Assembly (NCBI GenBank): GCA_018873245.2
Contig: JAEMBT020000005.1
Span: forward strand, 6,186,001 to 6,250,000
DNA length: 64,000 nucleotides
Reading direction: 5' to 3'
Source of the DNA: Archegozetes longisetosus
Lineage: Eukaryota > Arthropoda > Arachnida > Sarcoptiformes > Trhypochthoniidae
Shown here: positions 9,346 through 19,642 of the stretch, one piece after another
Numbering within the stretch: the first letter of the stretch is position 1
How the letters are laid out: each line of letters starts with the position of its first letter
Position numbers and translations under genes: made by a program
Notes under the pieces: model-generated
What the model saw: only the letters and a program-made list of their open reading frames with translations
Told to the model about the DNA's origin: nothing
The model's database searches: none

Positions 9346-11950
9346 GTTTTATCACGGGAAGGGATTAAGATATCAACACGAGATTTGGTATGCAATACCA
9401 TTGGGTATTAATAAACTTATATTCAAAATTTCGTTAAAATCGATAATTAAGTTCTCGGGTTATTTAACTTTATCAGGTGGCCCTATATGAAGTCTCGTTG
9501 GTGCAATTTTGTGAATCTTTAATCTAATCAAAGGGTTTAAGTTCTGCTTAATTTATATTCTTAACTTTATATGCTTGATCTGAAAAAGATGTTTTTTGTG
9601 TTTAAATAGGACACTAAAACTGAAGTAAATATTAAATCAAGTTTAATAAAGCTCTGCTTTCGATAGGATATTCGTTGACTTAACTTATACATTATAACAC
9701 GCGAAATATTAACTAATGAAGTACCAACAAATTAATGGTTAATTAAGCAATAAAGTTATGCACATCAGTTAAACTTAATAAACTTAATTTAGGATCTCTT
9801 CAAGATTAGGCATTAAATTGTCAAATTATCAAATTTTTACCACTCTAACAAATATAAAAATATCATTTTCTTATTACCTTATCTTTATCTAATTTTTCCA
9901 GCTATTTAGTTGCTTTCCTTGTGCAGTAGGAAGTACACAAGGTGTTTTAGTGAGTAATTATAATTCTTTGGTATAAACTTTTGTAACGCTTTCAGAATAT
10001 TCAATTGCATATAAATTTTCATTTGGAAGAAAAAACACTTTTAATCCTTTAACAAGATAATACGATCACATTAAATGATAAACCTTTTTCCCAAAATTAA
10101 TACCCAGATCATTATTTGGTGGATTATTATTGGGAGTGGATATTGAATACAGAATTTCAACTTCGAGCAGGATCTTTTAATAAAGTTATATCAATTTTTC
10201 TATCTTTTTGAAAGAATCAATTATAGAGAGTCTAATAAGCGAAACATTAGAGTCAAGTATCTCTATTAAATAATCGAGTGCCGACTAAAGATTAACTCGG
10301 TCATAAAAAGTTGGCTAGCTTCGCAGAAGGGCCGTAGTTCCATAGGATAGTCACTACAACAAATAAGAAAGAACAGCTGATTAAAGCGAGAATACTCATT
10401 AATGGAATATACCCAAGATTTAAATCTCATATTTGAGATCTAATCTCAATATTGATTCAGAAAATATAGACAACTATTACAGAGGGGTGTTCTCCGAAAA
10501 TTTATAGAGTTTGATGTTGAATAAAATTTTATTGAAAACTATAATTTATGCACTATATGCTCAATATGAGAGCCACTATCTTAACTATAATTTAACACCT
10601 TTTAGATAACGCTGGGTTCGTTTTGGCTGTTATCCGCAGGAATTCATGACAACTCTTCTCTATAGATTTTCCAAAGATTAACATTTATGCGTCGTTTTGC
10701 AATACCTAACGGATCTCTTGGTTTATTAGATGATTCATCGAAACCATTACCTCACTTGCAATTTTATCTTTAAAGTCTATTATACTATGTGTTTCACAGA
10801 TTGCAATTATATTTGCTTTCTTTTTGTACAATCTTTTGATTAACTAAATGCTATGACTATTTATGGAAAGTCTTATTGAATAACCTTCTTACTACGTGAT
10901 GTTAACAGCGTTTTTGACGTTATGTTTAAAACTTATTTGATTTTATAGTGATGGAGATGTTTAGAAGTAGGTATAAGTTTTGTTACAGTTTGTATTATGT
11001 ATAAAAAGTTGTTAGCTTTAAAACTCTTTCAATTTTTGGAGAATATCCCTTTGTATTATGATTGTGAGATTTTCTAGAGTTCAACTATAAGATTAGAATT
11101 CATTTAAGTAGAGAAATATCCTAATCTTTCTTATAAATCAAACCGGTTTCAGGTCATTTCTTTACTTTGTTTCGTTCTCTGTTCTCGACCTACCGATGTA
11201 AGAATATTATGTAATAAAATCTCTTTCAGTGAATATAATAAGCAATGTTAAAGTAAAATTAAGTACCAATAAAATGATTTGATTTCATTTAAACTGATCT
11301 GTCACCAAATCCTAATGCTAATGATACTAACAAACTCTAAAGGACTCAAAACATTGTAATCTCATCAATTCTTAAACAAACAAGGAATGAAAAATGAACA
11401 TTAAAATTCGCTCTATAGTTAATCAAATGATTAATTACCGTCTCGAACGTTCAAAGAAAAATTGAAATTATAGAAAATAGCTTTTGCGTCAATTGCTGAT
11501 AAACTTTCTTTGAACTTACATATTATTAGCAATACTGATATAAGGGAAGTCAGGTCTGAAACAAATCGGTGTTATTAAGTTTTAGAAATACATTCTAGGC
11601 CCTAATCTAATTCGAAAGTCTGCTGAAAATTCTTTTGATATTAGGTATTGTTGTTTCACTCTATTGTTTTTATGAACATAAATCGCATCGATTATTGGCT
11701 TTGAAATACTTGATATAATTTTAATTTAATGTCGAATAATAGGCTTTTTGATCATTTTATCTAAAACTTCCATTAATGGGAGGGGGACTTCAATTTATTT
11801 TACACTTATTCAAAAATTTCGACCAAATCTTCATGACTCGAATAAATTTTTTGTGTTTAACTATAGCCTCAAGCCATAAGTTCCCTTAGGAATCGCTCCT
11901 TGCAGGCCTCGTAAAAGGCTTTTTGTCGAAATCGTAATTTCTCGAAAAAC
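9346..11950. other. Non-coding stretch with weak decayed coding traces
   Basis: No intact gene. On the minus strand, about 10600-10830, two overlapping open frames have protein-like composition (KKKANIIAICETHSIIDFK and DPLGIAKRRINVNLWKIYRE). They look like one gene split by a frameshift, and I cannot assign a family. The rest is plain AT-rich sequence. Confidence 0.3.
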
Positions 11951-12720
11951 TCATTTAGCTAAAAATGGATCGACTTCTTTGAATGAATTGCGAAATATTT
12001 CCGCAACTAAACTGAAAATATGCTCATGGCATGCCATATGAACAGGATTGGGCCAAATTACTTGTAAAACTTCATAGACCTTAATCATATAACTGGCGTT
12101 ATCGCTAACAATAGTTGTGATTTTATCAGTATTTAAAACTAAATTAGTAACCGATTTATTCGCTTCTCTTACTATTGTATTGCTGTCAACACTTCCGTCA
12201 ATAAACAAAGTAACAAATTAATATTGATTTGAGTTTAAAATCGTTACCTAAATCTTTATCTCTTGTGTTCGGTGTCCCTAAAATGTTTAGAGCTGATCGG
12301 CATTTCTTATTCTGAGTTTTATTGACTATAACTGCAAAATCTTCAGATTTTTTTAACAGTTTATATGATTTCTTTTTGTTTTATACCGAAACTTTTTTGA
12401 CATATTTTCGTATTGTTTCAGCCGTCGGTATTTTTTTGACTAAATTTGCAATATTTCAAAAAATAATTACGAAATTCTTCACTTACTTTTTCTAAAGCGA
12501 TATTATTAGATGCAATGAATGATACCAAATCATTGAGAAATACCTACTTTTCATTCAGCTAAACAAAGCTTTGATTAATTTTTCCCTGTTTAGAATTCAA
12601 TTCAATATGAACTATTGGTGTTTCTTAGAACTAATGTGAACATCGATTACGATCTTATTCTTGAAGTCTACGTAATCATTGCAAAGTTTGCAATACAATT
12701 GTTTGTCTTTGACAACGAAG
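11951..12720 (-). pseudogene. hAT-superfamily transposase-like pseudogene
   Basis: Minus-strand fragments in several frames. They comprise an N-terminal C2H2/BED-like finger at 12613-12716 (LYCKLCNDYVDF ... VHISSKKH), a middle part near 12490-12545 (ALEKVSEEFRNYFLKYCKF), a segment equivalent to IPTAETIRKYVKKVSV near 12385-12435, and a C-terminal block at 11951-12208 containing TTIVSDNASYMIKVYEVL and VHMACHEHIFSLVAE. The finger, then SDNAxxM, then HxxCxxHxxxL is the pattern of hAT elements and of CGGBP1-like domesticated relatives. Stops and frame changes separate the parts and no ATG opens the last block. Terminal repeats were not found. Confidence 0.65.
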
Positions 12721-12992
12721 TTAAAAAGTAGTTATATTTTTTAAGTTTCATCTGAAGTGAAAATTTCCCTCTTTTACTCTTTTGCCAAACCTTTTCTTTT
12801 TCAGTGATAATATTCGTACTGTTTTTTTCTTCATTGTTTATTAATGTAATCGTTGTCGGTCTTTTAGCTAAATTCTGAACATCTTCGAGAGTTGTTGCGG
12901 ATTCAGTTGAATAGGTGCCCTCAAAATCAAAGAATAGATTGTCTTCTATTTGTGATATAACTCAAATTTATTTAAACGATAGTACAATTAAA

Positions 12993-14888
12993 TTTTGGGC
13001 TACAGTTTAGTTTAGCATCCCACGATAATTGATTTAAAAAGTAGTTATTTTACTAATTTTAGGGCGAGGAACACGAATTTGATAGTCATTTTTTCCGGAA
13101 ATTCTTAGTTTCTTAGATATTCGCCTTCAAAAAAATTTGACTCGGAAACACCTTCGTAATACACCCCCTTACCTTTCCGCCACCCCCTCAAGATATACAT
13201 CGTTAGATTCAGCTCGACGAGCTGAAAAGATCGATATCACGTTTGACCTGGTTACTTGACCTTTGACCAAGTAAATTGACCTTTCGCCTTTGACCCTATA
13301 GCTTATGACCCCGTTGTCATAGCTTCATGAAATTGATACCATTTTACTCCCCTCGTCATCCTGAGTCCAACGATATATAACATGACCTCATTCGGTTGCC
13401 GTAGACCCGGAAATGTCCCGATAAGTGCCCATAGCAGCAAAAATCAATAGTTAAAATCTTTATCAGATTTTTAATTTAAGATTGTTTATGCTATATATTG
13501 ATAGAAGTTGAACTTATTAGTAATTGATGACTCAGGGGTGAAAAATAGCTACTATCGCACTATATTTTAAATGTTTTGTGAAATATTTGTTCTAATGCGC
13601 GTTATCCTCTCAAACCCGTATTCCACTTTTCTATAAATTGTGTGTTAATTGTTAGCAAATATCAACTACGGAAATACAACTTTCAAAGTAAAGTTTATCA
13701 ATTTTTTTCAATTATGATAAGACTAACAATATTTTTATTATTCATAATTAATATTTATTATTAAGATTATTATTATTTAGAACTGAAAATAATGATTTGT
13801 TAAAAATATAAACATTTTAATTTATTTACAATATTAGCTGTACTTATTTTAATATAAACATGAATGAGTATAATATTGAATATTACTCATTTATGTAATA
13901 TTCATTTCTGTATTATTAGTTTGATTTGTTCTTTATGATTTTCATACAATTTCACTTAACATTATTGTTGTTCTCTTCTTTATATCTGTATAACTTGTTT
14001 CTTTGTTATTAAAATGCATATTTATCAACTCTACCTATCGAATTTATATTCATCTTTGTTTGATTTAGTACCCCGTAATGGTTAAACTTGACTTTCTCTC
14101 GAGTAGTAACCCAAACAAACCTGGTATAAACCATGGGAGAATAAGTTAGGTCGCGAAGCGACCTAACTTATTATACCTTGGTTTATATCAGGTTTGTTTT
14201 GGGTTAGGGCTCGGTAAAGTCAAGCTTAACCATTTTCGAGGAGGTTAGGTTTGGGTGGCACCTTTGGGTGATGCTAGCTATGTGGTAACCGTATTCGGCA
14301 AGAATATTAAATTTTTTTGGCGTAGTTTCGTTAAAAATTTAGTTTAACTTCGAAGATCATTAGAACATGAGATATTTTGAAATAACTGCGAAAAAGTGGT
14401 CATGGCTTCTTATGAACTCCCTTAATATGCTCTCTATATATAGTCGATTTTATACATGTGACGTTTCAAATACTGATGTACAATCACGAATTAGGTCATA
14501 TTATACATCGTTGAACTCAGGATGACGAGAGGAGTAAAGCGATATCAATTTCATGAAGCTATGACAGCGGAGTCACAAGTTATAGGGTCAAAGGCGAAAG
14601 GTCAATTTACTTGGTCAAAGGTCAAGTAGTCAGATCAAACGTGATATTAATCTTTTCAGCTCGTTGAGCTGAATCTAACGATGTATATCTTGAGGGGGTG
14701 GCGGAAAGGTAAGGGGGTGTATTACGAAGGTGTTTCCGAGTCAAATTTTTTTGAAGGCGAATAACTAAGAAACTAAGAATTTCAGGAAAAAATGACTATC
14801 AAATTCTTGTTCCTCGCCCTAAAATTAGGTAAAATAACTACTTTTTAAATCAATTATCGTGGGGTGCTAAACTAAACTCCATCCAAAT
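12993..14888. mobile_element. Non-autonomous element with ~400-bp inverted repeats
   Basis: Two arms, about 12993-13397 and 14493-14888, are near-identical reverse complements from GTTTAGTTTAGCA at the outer edge to TCATCCTGAGT inward. No transposase frame lies between them; the core is AT-rich and contains a separate palindrome (14071-14242). The arms carry the palindrome TCAGCTCGACGAGCTGA (13209-13225), a TGACCTTTGACC direct repeat, and two copies per arm of an AACGAT-TATA motif. It is probably a MITE or foldback element moved by an unseen transposase. Confidence 0.7.
14071..14242. repeat. 172-bp near-perfect palindrome
   Basis: Arms of about 84 bp fold around a GAA loop at 14155-14157, with AATAAGTTAGGTCGC opposite GCGACCTAACTTATT at the centre and TGGTTAAACTTGACTTT matching at the outer ends. 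It is nested in the core of the larger inverted-repeat element and looks like an independent foldback insertion. Confidence 0.75.
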
Positions 14889-15351
14889 TTTGTCTCAGTT
14901 TGACTAATTGTTTGTAATTTATGTCCTTTAACATTAATTTATATCAATTAAAATCATCTTATATTTGATAAAAATGATAATGAAATTATATGGCATCCGT
15001 CAATTCACGTCTTCTCTATTCATAAAAATTTATTTATATTGAAATAAATTTTATATTTTGTTAAATTACAATCTTTTCAAAATTCAAAAATTTTATGGCT
15101 CTTTATTGTAACAGATATTTTATTAAATGAATTGAAATAAAGACGTTATGATTTTTTTGAAAAATCACCAGGTAACTGTGAAAAGGGCTATGAAAGTGAA
15201 AACTTAAGAATGGGCATAAAATAAAACTGGTTTTTCTATTAATTTCACTGTTCTCTCTATTCGGTAAGAGTATTACAGTTGGGAATGGCCAACTTCCCGT
15301 GGTCCCGCCAACCCGATATGTATATCGTTGGATTCAACATTGAAAGTTATA

Positions 15352-15945
15352 TACATACATATACACTTAATTACACGGCCAACTAGGACGCTTTAAAGCT
15401 TGATAGCTCTTGAACGGATAATCGGATTTAAAAATGGTTTTCACTAAATTGTAATTGTACAATGTTGAAATTGTTTGATATACTATTCGTTAAAATATTC
15501 ACAAGGGTTGAAAAGTTATAGCAATTCTAGTGAAAACTTAATTTTCCATTAGAAGTAATGGTATATGTGTATGGCATAGACTAATTGAAAGTAGTTTTTG
15601 GATATTTCCTGTTTGTTTATGTTTGGAAAACAATCGGTTAACATATGATTGTATACTAAATTTGTTTTAAAATAGTGTGTATGGCGGAGGCCATACACAC
15701 TATTAATTTTTAATAAAATTAAAAGTTTCAAAATTACAATAATATTAATGTTTGATTTTTTAATTTTTGTTTCATTATTTTATAACCCTGGTGAATATTT
15801 TAACGAATGGTATATTAAATATTTCCTACATTATCCAGCCACAATTCAGTGAAAACCATTTGAAAATTGGATTATCCGTTCAAGTACTATTAAGATTTAA
15901 ACCGTCCTAGTTGGCCGTGTAATCGAGTGTATATATACATATATA
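15352..15945. repeat. Nested inverted-repeat unit, ~590 bp
   Basis: Left arm 15352-15510 and right arm 15785-15945 pair well, for example CACGGCCAACTAGGACG with CGTCCTAGTTGGCCGTG, and AACGGATAATC with GATTATCCGTT. The loop holds the perfect 15-bp hairpin AATAGTGTGTATGGC / GCCATACACACTATT (15671-15704). A diverged further copy of one arm lies at about 17700-17800. Confidence 0.65.
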
Positions 15946-16040
15946 TGTACGCGCGTGGGGGGAGTGGGTAGCCGGACACAATTTTGACATTTCTGGGCAG
16001 TTTTTACCAGTCGCCATCGCCTAACTGGTCAAAGAGACAG

Positions 16041-16840
16041 TTACTTGAGTATCAGGAAGTCTAATCCCGACACAAAAGGGCCGAGATAAGCTCGGGCGAC
16101 GTCACTAAAGAACCGTCTAAATTGGTAACCACAGATATCGAGAGGTTTTAGAAACCTGTCCCGGCAGCTATACTCACCAATGTAGCGGTCAAGGGCTTCG
16201 TCGTCACCGAAGAACTTCACGGTCACCTTGACAGACCGCCACTGCCGCTCCACAGTATTAGTGTGCATCTTACGGTTAAAAGGGCACACAAAATACCTTT
16301 TGTGGCAGACGCTGTAGTGCATTGCGTAGCCGAGCTTCTCACACAGTGTACGCGCATGCGAAATCTGACACAATGACAGATCCCGGCACCACGTGCTTCT
16401 GGATGAGAGGCCACAAAGTGACTCGGTCTCGGCAAAGCACACACACTACAAAACTCATCTTGGCATATGCGACCGAAGAGCCAAATTAACTCAGAGACCA
16501 ATTTACGCCCTCGGTGGTATTTCCGCTTACCAAGATGAGTTTCGTACATTTCGACAAAGAGTTTCGAGCCGCCAATAGGATGTTGGTCATTGGCGACCAC
16601 GATCTAATACACATCACGGCAATAGGTGTACCACTCCACCGCGGAACATTGCATGACGCCGCAATATTGAGCGGCGTCACTAACTGGCACGCAGTGGACC
16701 CAACATGCCGTGAGGCGAAGCGCCGTGACGATACTGAGGTGAGCGTGCTCAAACCAAGTGTTATCAAGCGGTGGAGCACGCTTACCGCATGATGGGCAAC
16801 GCCAGCGAAATCCAAGCTTACGCCTGGGTTCGCGACTTAC
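16041..16840 (-). pseudogene. Second Merlin-like (ISXO2) transposase pseudogene, GC-rich
   Basis: Minus-strand pieces in two or more frames show the family layout. There is a zinc-ribbon remnant WRCPSCGKRAPPLDNTWFEH (about 16800-16740), a region corresponding to the pre-catalytic block, then ETHLGKRKYHRGRK (first acidic residue region, about 16535) with WLFGRICQDEFC after it, and after a frame change HTNTVERQWRSVKV (about 16270-16215) followed by YIGEYSCRDRFL. The open pieces end at 16041. An in-frame stop near 16603 and at least one frameshift break it. Base composition from about 16000 to 16960 is close to half GC, far above the flanks, which suggests recent arrival from a host with different composition or an element under different mutation pressure. 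Confidence 0.7.
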
Positions 16841-17054
16841 CTATCATGGTTCCACATGGACACGTTACATCACGAGGGATAAGACCATTGTCCATGTAGA
16901 ACTTGATGGAAGCATCTTCATCGGGAACGGCAGCTATAAAATCAAAAAGTGCAATTTTGTCATGTCATGTCGTTGTCGTAATAATATATAATTATATGTA
17001 AGTATAAAAAATAGCAATTATATATTATTAAGACAATGATATCATTTGAGAAAT

Positions 17055-17090
17055 TATATATATATATATATATATATATACGCGCGCGCG
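17055..17090. repeat. Alternating (TA)n(CG)n tract
   Basis: About 26 bases of alternating TA run straight into ten bases of alternating CG. A related ATATATGTACGCGCG tract lies at about 15940-15955, on the other side of the transposase remnant and in the same orientation, followed in both places by a GGG...GTAGC.GGACAC or GTAGCTAGACAC sequence. Confidence 0.8.
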
Positions 17091-17541
17091 GTAAGGGGGT
17101 AGCTAGACACTATATTTTTGATACTTTATTCATAGATTTTACGCTTCAATGGGATAAACGCTCACCAGGTCGCCCTCGACTAAGTTAGAGTATCGCGCTA
17201 CCGCGCGATAGCCCAACTTAGTCTCAAGCTCACTTACCGATTAGAGTTCGACTTGCCACCTAACCTAGCCTGGGCCCCCTACCTAAACCTATATTAATAT
17301 AATAGGTTAATAATTTAACCTAACCCAAATAGCTCAAGTAGGGTATCATTGGACTCAGCTCGATGGTATGAGTTTAATGATACCCCACATGTAGGGTGTT
17401 AGGTCAGGAGGAGTAGCTCTGTGGGGTCAAAGGTCACGCGATCGAGTAAAGTAGGGTATCAATCTTCTCAGCTCATCGAGCTGGATACAATGATATATAT
17501 ATCGCATGGGTAGGGCCACTGGAAGTGTCCCGTTCCCAACT

Positions 17542-18400
17542 GCTTTACCTCAACCCTTAACTTGAAATCAATTTTTTTCAAGTTCGTTTCAACAAAAACC
17601 AAATAAGGAATTCAATAGTTTTCATGAAAATAAAAGGTTAATCTTGATATCCATCTGTTTTGCTATCGTGATGATTTTTCAAATATTATATTTTCAAAAA
17701 TGGCCATTATCTAGTTACAATTAACTGAAATCAGTTTGAAAATTGAATCATTCAGTCAAAAGTTATTCAACTTTAATCGACTAAGGATAGTTGTGTCCAA
17801 GGGTGTATCTGAATAAAAAAAAGCACTTATCTAAAATTTTTTATCTACTTTAGTTCGATTAATCAAAATTGAAAAATTGTCTCCCAGCTTCTCTGACAAC
17901 TTAACTGAATAATTCACCTACCTTACATGGAATTTCAACGCCCATTTACCACAATGTCGTTCACAAATAGTAGTTTATAAAAAAGATTCATTAACTTTTA
18001 CTACTGTGAAGTAAAAATCCTAAGTAAAATAAGTGAACAATCAGGAAGTCAGATTTGTCAATGACTGTACGTGAAATTGGGCGCCAACTAATTGCCTAAG
18101 TTTAAAGTATGCAGTCAGTGGCGGAACTCCATTATTAAGTTCAACCAAAGTAATGACACATATTTTCGATAACTTTGAGTATAATTGTATTTAAAAATAT
18201 GATGAATTTAAATTTAAATATACTCTTCTGCTGCAAATTTATTCAAATGCTTAAAAATTAGAAGTGTATTGAATAAGTTTAAACTTTCGTAAAAATGACT
18301 ATTTATAATAGTTACGCCTCTCTTACGATTGACTCATGTTTAAGTGAGACTACATTTGAATCGTAAAATTTGCTTAAATATAAACTTTCGTCAATAAACA
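17542..18400. other. Upstream region of the coilin-like gene
   Basis: No gene. It holds a diverged copy of a repeat arm (about 17700-17800) and, at 18341-18360, TAAGTGAGACTACATTTGAA, close to the left end of the Tc1 corpse (TAAGTGGGACTACATTTAAG). This short match is flanked by TTACGATT and AATCGTAA. No clear promoter motif was seen. Confidence 0.35.
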
Positions 18401-19027
18401 ATGGCATCAGTTGATCCTAGAATTAGAATCAGATTCGAGTCGTTGGACACAAAAGAAATTTGGTTTTTGATTGAGAGCCAAAATTTGAAAACGATTTTAG
18501 ATTTGAAGAACCAGTTGCTGTCTAAAATGTTAATAAATTGTCAAATTGATGTTTATTTAGACAATGGACTCATAACTGATTGGCAGTCAATTAAGATTCT
18601 TCGCGACAATGACTTAATCACAATCAAACCAAAGAACATCGATAAGTCTCCTCAAGAATTGTCGCAAAATGGTTTCGAACAATTTGTATCGACTGAAAGC
18701 GATAATAGTTCAGAAAAGAGTGCAAACGATGGCTCTCAAGAAGATGGATCGTTTGAAGATAATATTAGCGATAATTATATTAAATTGAGATCAAAATCAA
18801 AACAAAAGGCAACCAAGACTTACGACTTGGACGACACTCAGAACGTGGTGTCAGACGATGCGAAGAAAGGTGTTGAATCTGATCCCAAACTTAGAGCTTC
18901 GGTTCGTTTGACCAAAATTTCGTCGAATGATATAAGACATCACTCATCGAAACGACCCGATGATTCGACACAACAGAAGATAAAAAGAATGAGACGACAA
19001 CCAAATCGATTAATTGATATCGTTTGA
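18401..19027 (+). CDS. Coilin-like protein, N-terminal self-association domain
   Basis: Single-exon frame of 208 residues, ATG in context AACAATGGC. Residues 5-78 resemble the coilin N-terminal ubiquitin-like domain: RIRIRFES, then IWFLIESQNLKTILDLKNQL, then DVYLDNGLITDWQSIKILRD followed by NDLITIK. The LRDND block and the order of strands match vertebrate coilin. In that family the domain drives self-association and formation of Cajal bodies in the nucleus, where snRNPs mature. The remainder (about 85-208) is acidic, Ser-rich and disordered, and ends in a basic tail (KIKRMRRQPNR), a plausible nuclear localisation signal. The Tudor-like C-terminal domain of longer coilins is absent. The next gene downstream, at 20569, faces it. 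The domain match is good but short. Confidence 0.6.
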   Translation: MASVDPRIRIRFESLDTKEIWFLIESQNLKTILDLKNQLLSKMLINCQIDVYLDNGLITDWQSIKILRDNDLITIKPKNIDKSPQELSQNGFEQFVSTESDNSSEKSANDGSQEDGSFEDNISDNYIKLRSKSKQKATKTYDLDDTQNVVSDDAKKGVESDPKLRASVRLTKISSNDIRHHSSKRPDDSTQQKIKRMRRQPNRLIDIV

Positions 19028-19642
19028 GTTGTTCATTAGTTGTTTTTCTAAGCTTTTTTCGATCAAAGTTTATGAAAAAACCATAAACAGGTACTGATTT
19101 AACTATTGATTTCGTTTCATAAACATTTTCGATTCAAGTAATGTCAATATTCTCATGTAAATAATATTGGAGTTTAGTATAATCTTGTTCATTAGTATTA
19201 TATAATGTATTTTTCAAGTTCGACAAAGTATTCAATATAATATGCGCCTCGATTCATGTCAAGCAAAAGTTTATAATATTTGGAGTCTGAATATCGTTTT
19301 CATTAAGTATTACAGTTTAGTAGTTATTGATTACAATTGCGATTGTATTTATGAATTTTTATTGATAAAAATTTTGTATAAAGTTAAATCTACGTTCATT
19401 ATAATGAATTGTTTCAAAAATTAATTGAAACTCGAAGAGTATATTTTGAATGAGCTTTCATTAGCTTTGTTCATTTACTGAGAGGTTTAAAAGTGTAATA
19501 ATAATAGCCAAAGACTTACATTTTATCAAATCAAGAACAGTTATTTGAAGACATGCAGATTTTAATGAACTAAGAACTTGAAAGTACATTTAGGAACATT
19601 ATCAATTTCTACAAGATTACCACTAAATTTATTGATATTTGA

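Larger units (their letters stand above)
15277..17541. mobile_element. Composite inverted-repeat element enclosing a Merlin-like gene
   Basis: The ends match as inverted repeats of about 60 bp: CAGTTGGGAA at 15277-15286 and its complement at 17532-17541, followed inward by CTTCC, GTGG and a GATAT-TATATC motif. Inside are a second inverted repeat pair (15352-15510 against 15785-15945), a small hairpin (15671-15704), a GC-rich transposase remnant, and a hairpin plus DR1-like site on the right. The right end shares its TCAGCTC-GAGCTG palindrome and AAxGATATATA motif with the element at 12993-14888, so the two are related families. Confidence 0.5.

Noticed and set aside
15549..15731. 60-codon minus-strand frame
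   Set aside because: It covers a perfect hairpin in a nested repeat loop, with low-complexity composition.
16393..16991. Several plus-strand open frames
   Set aside because: GC-rich DNA opens frames on both strands here; the minus strand carries the recognisable transposase motifs.
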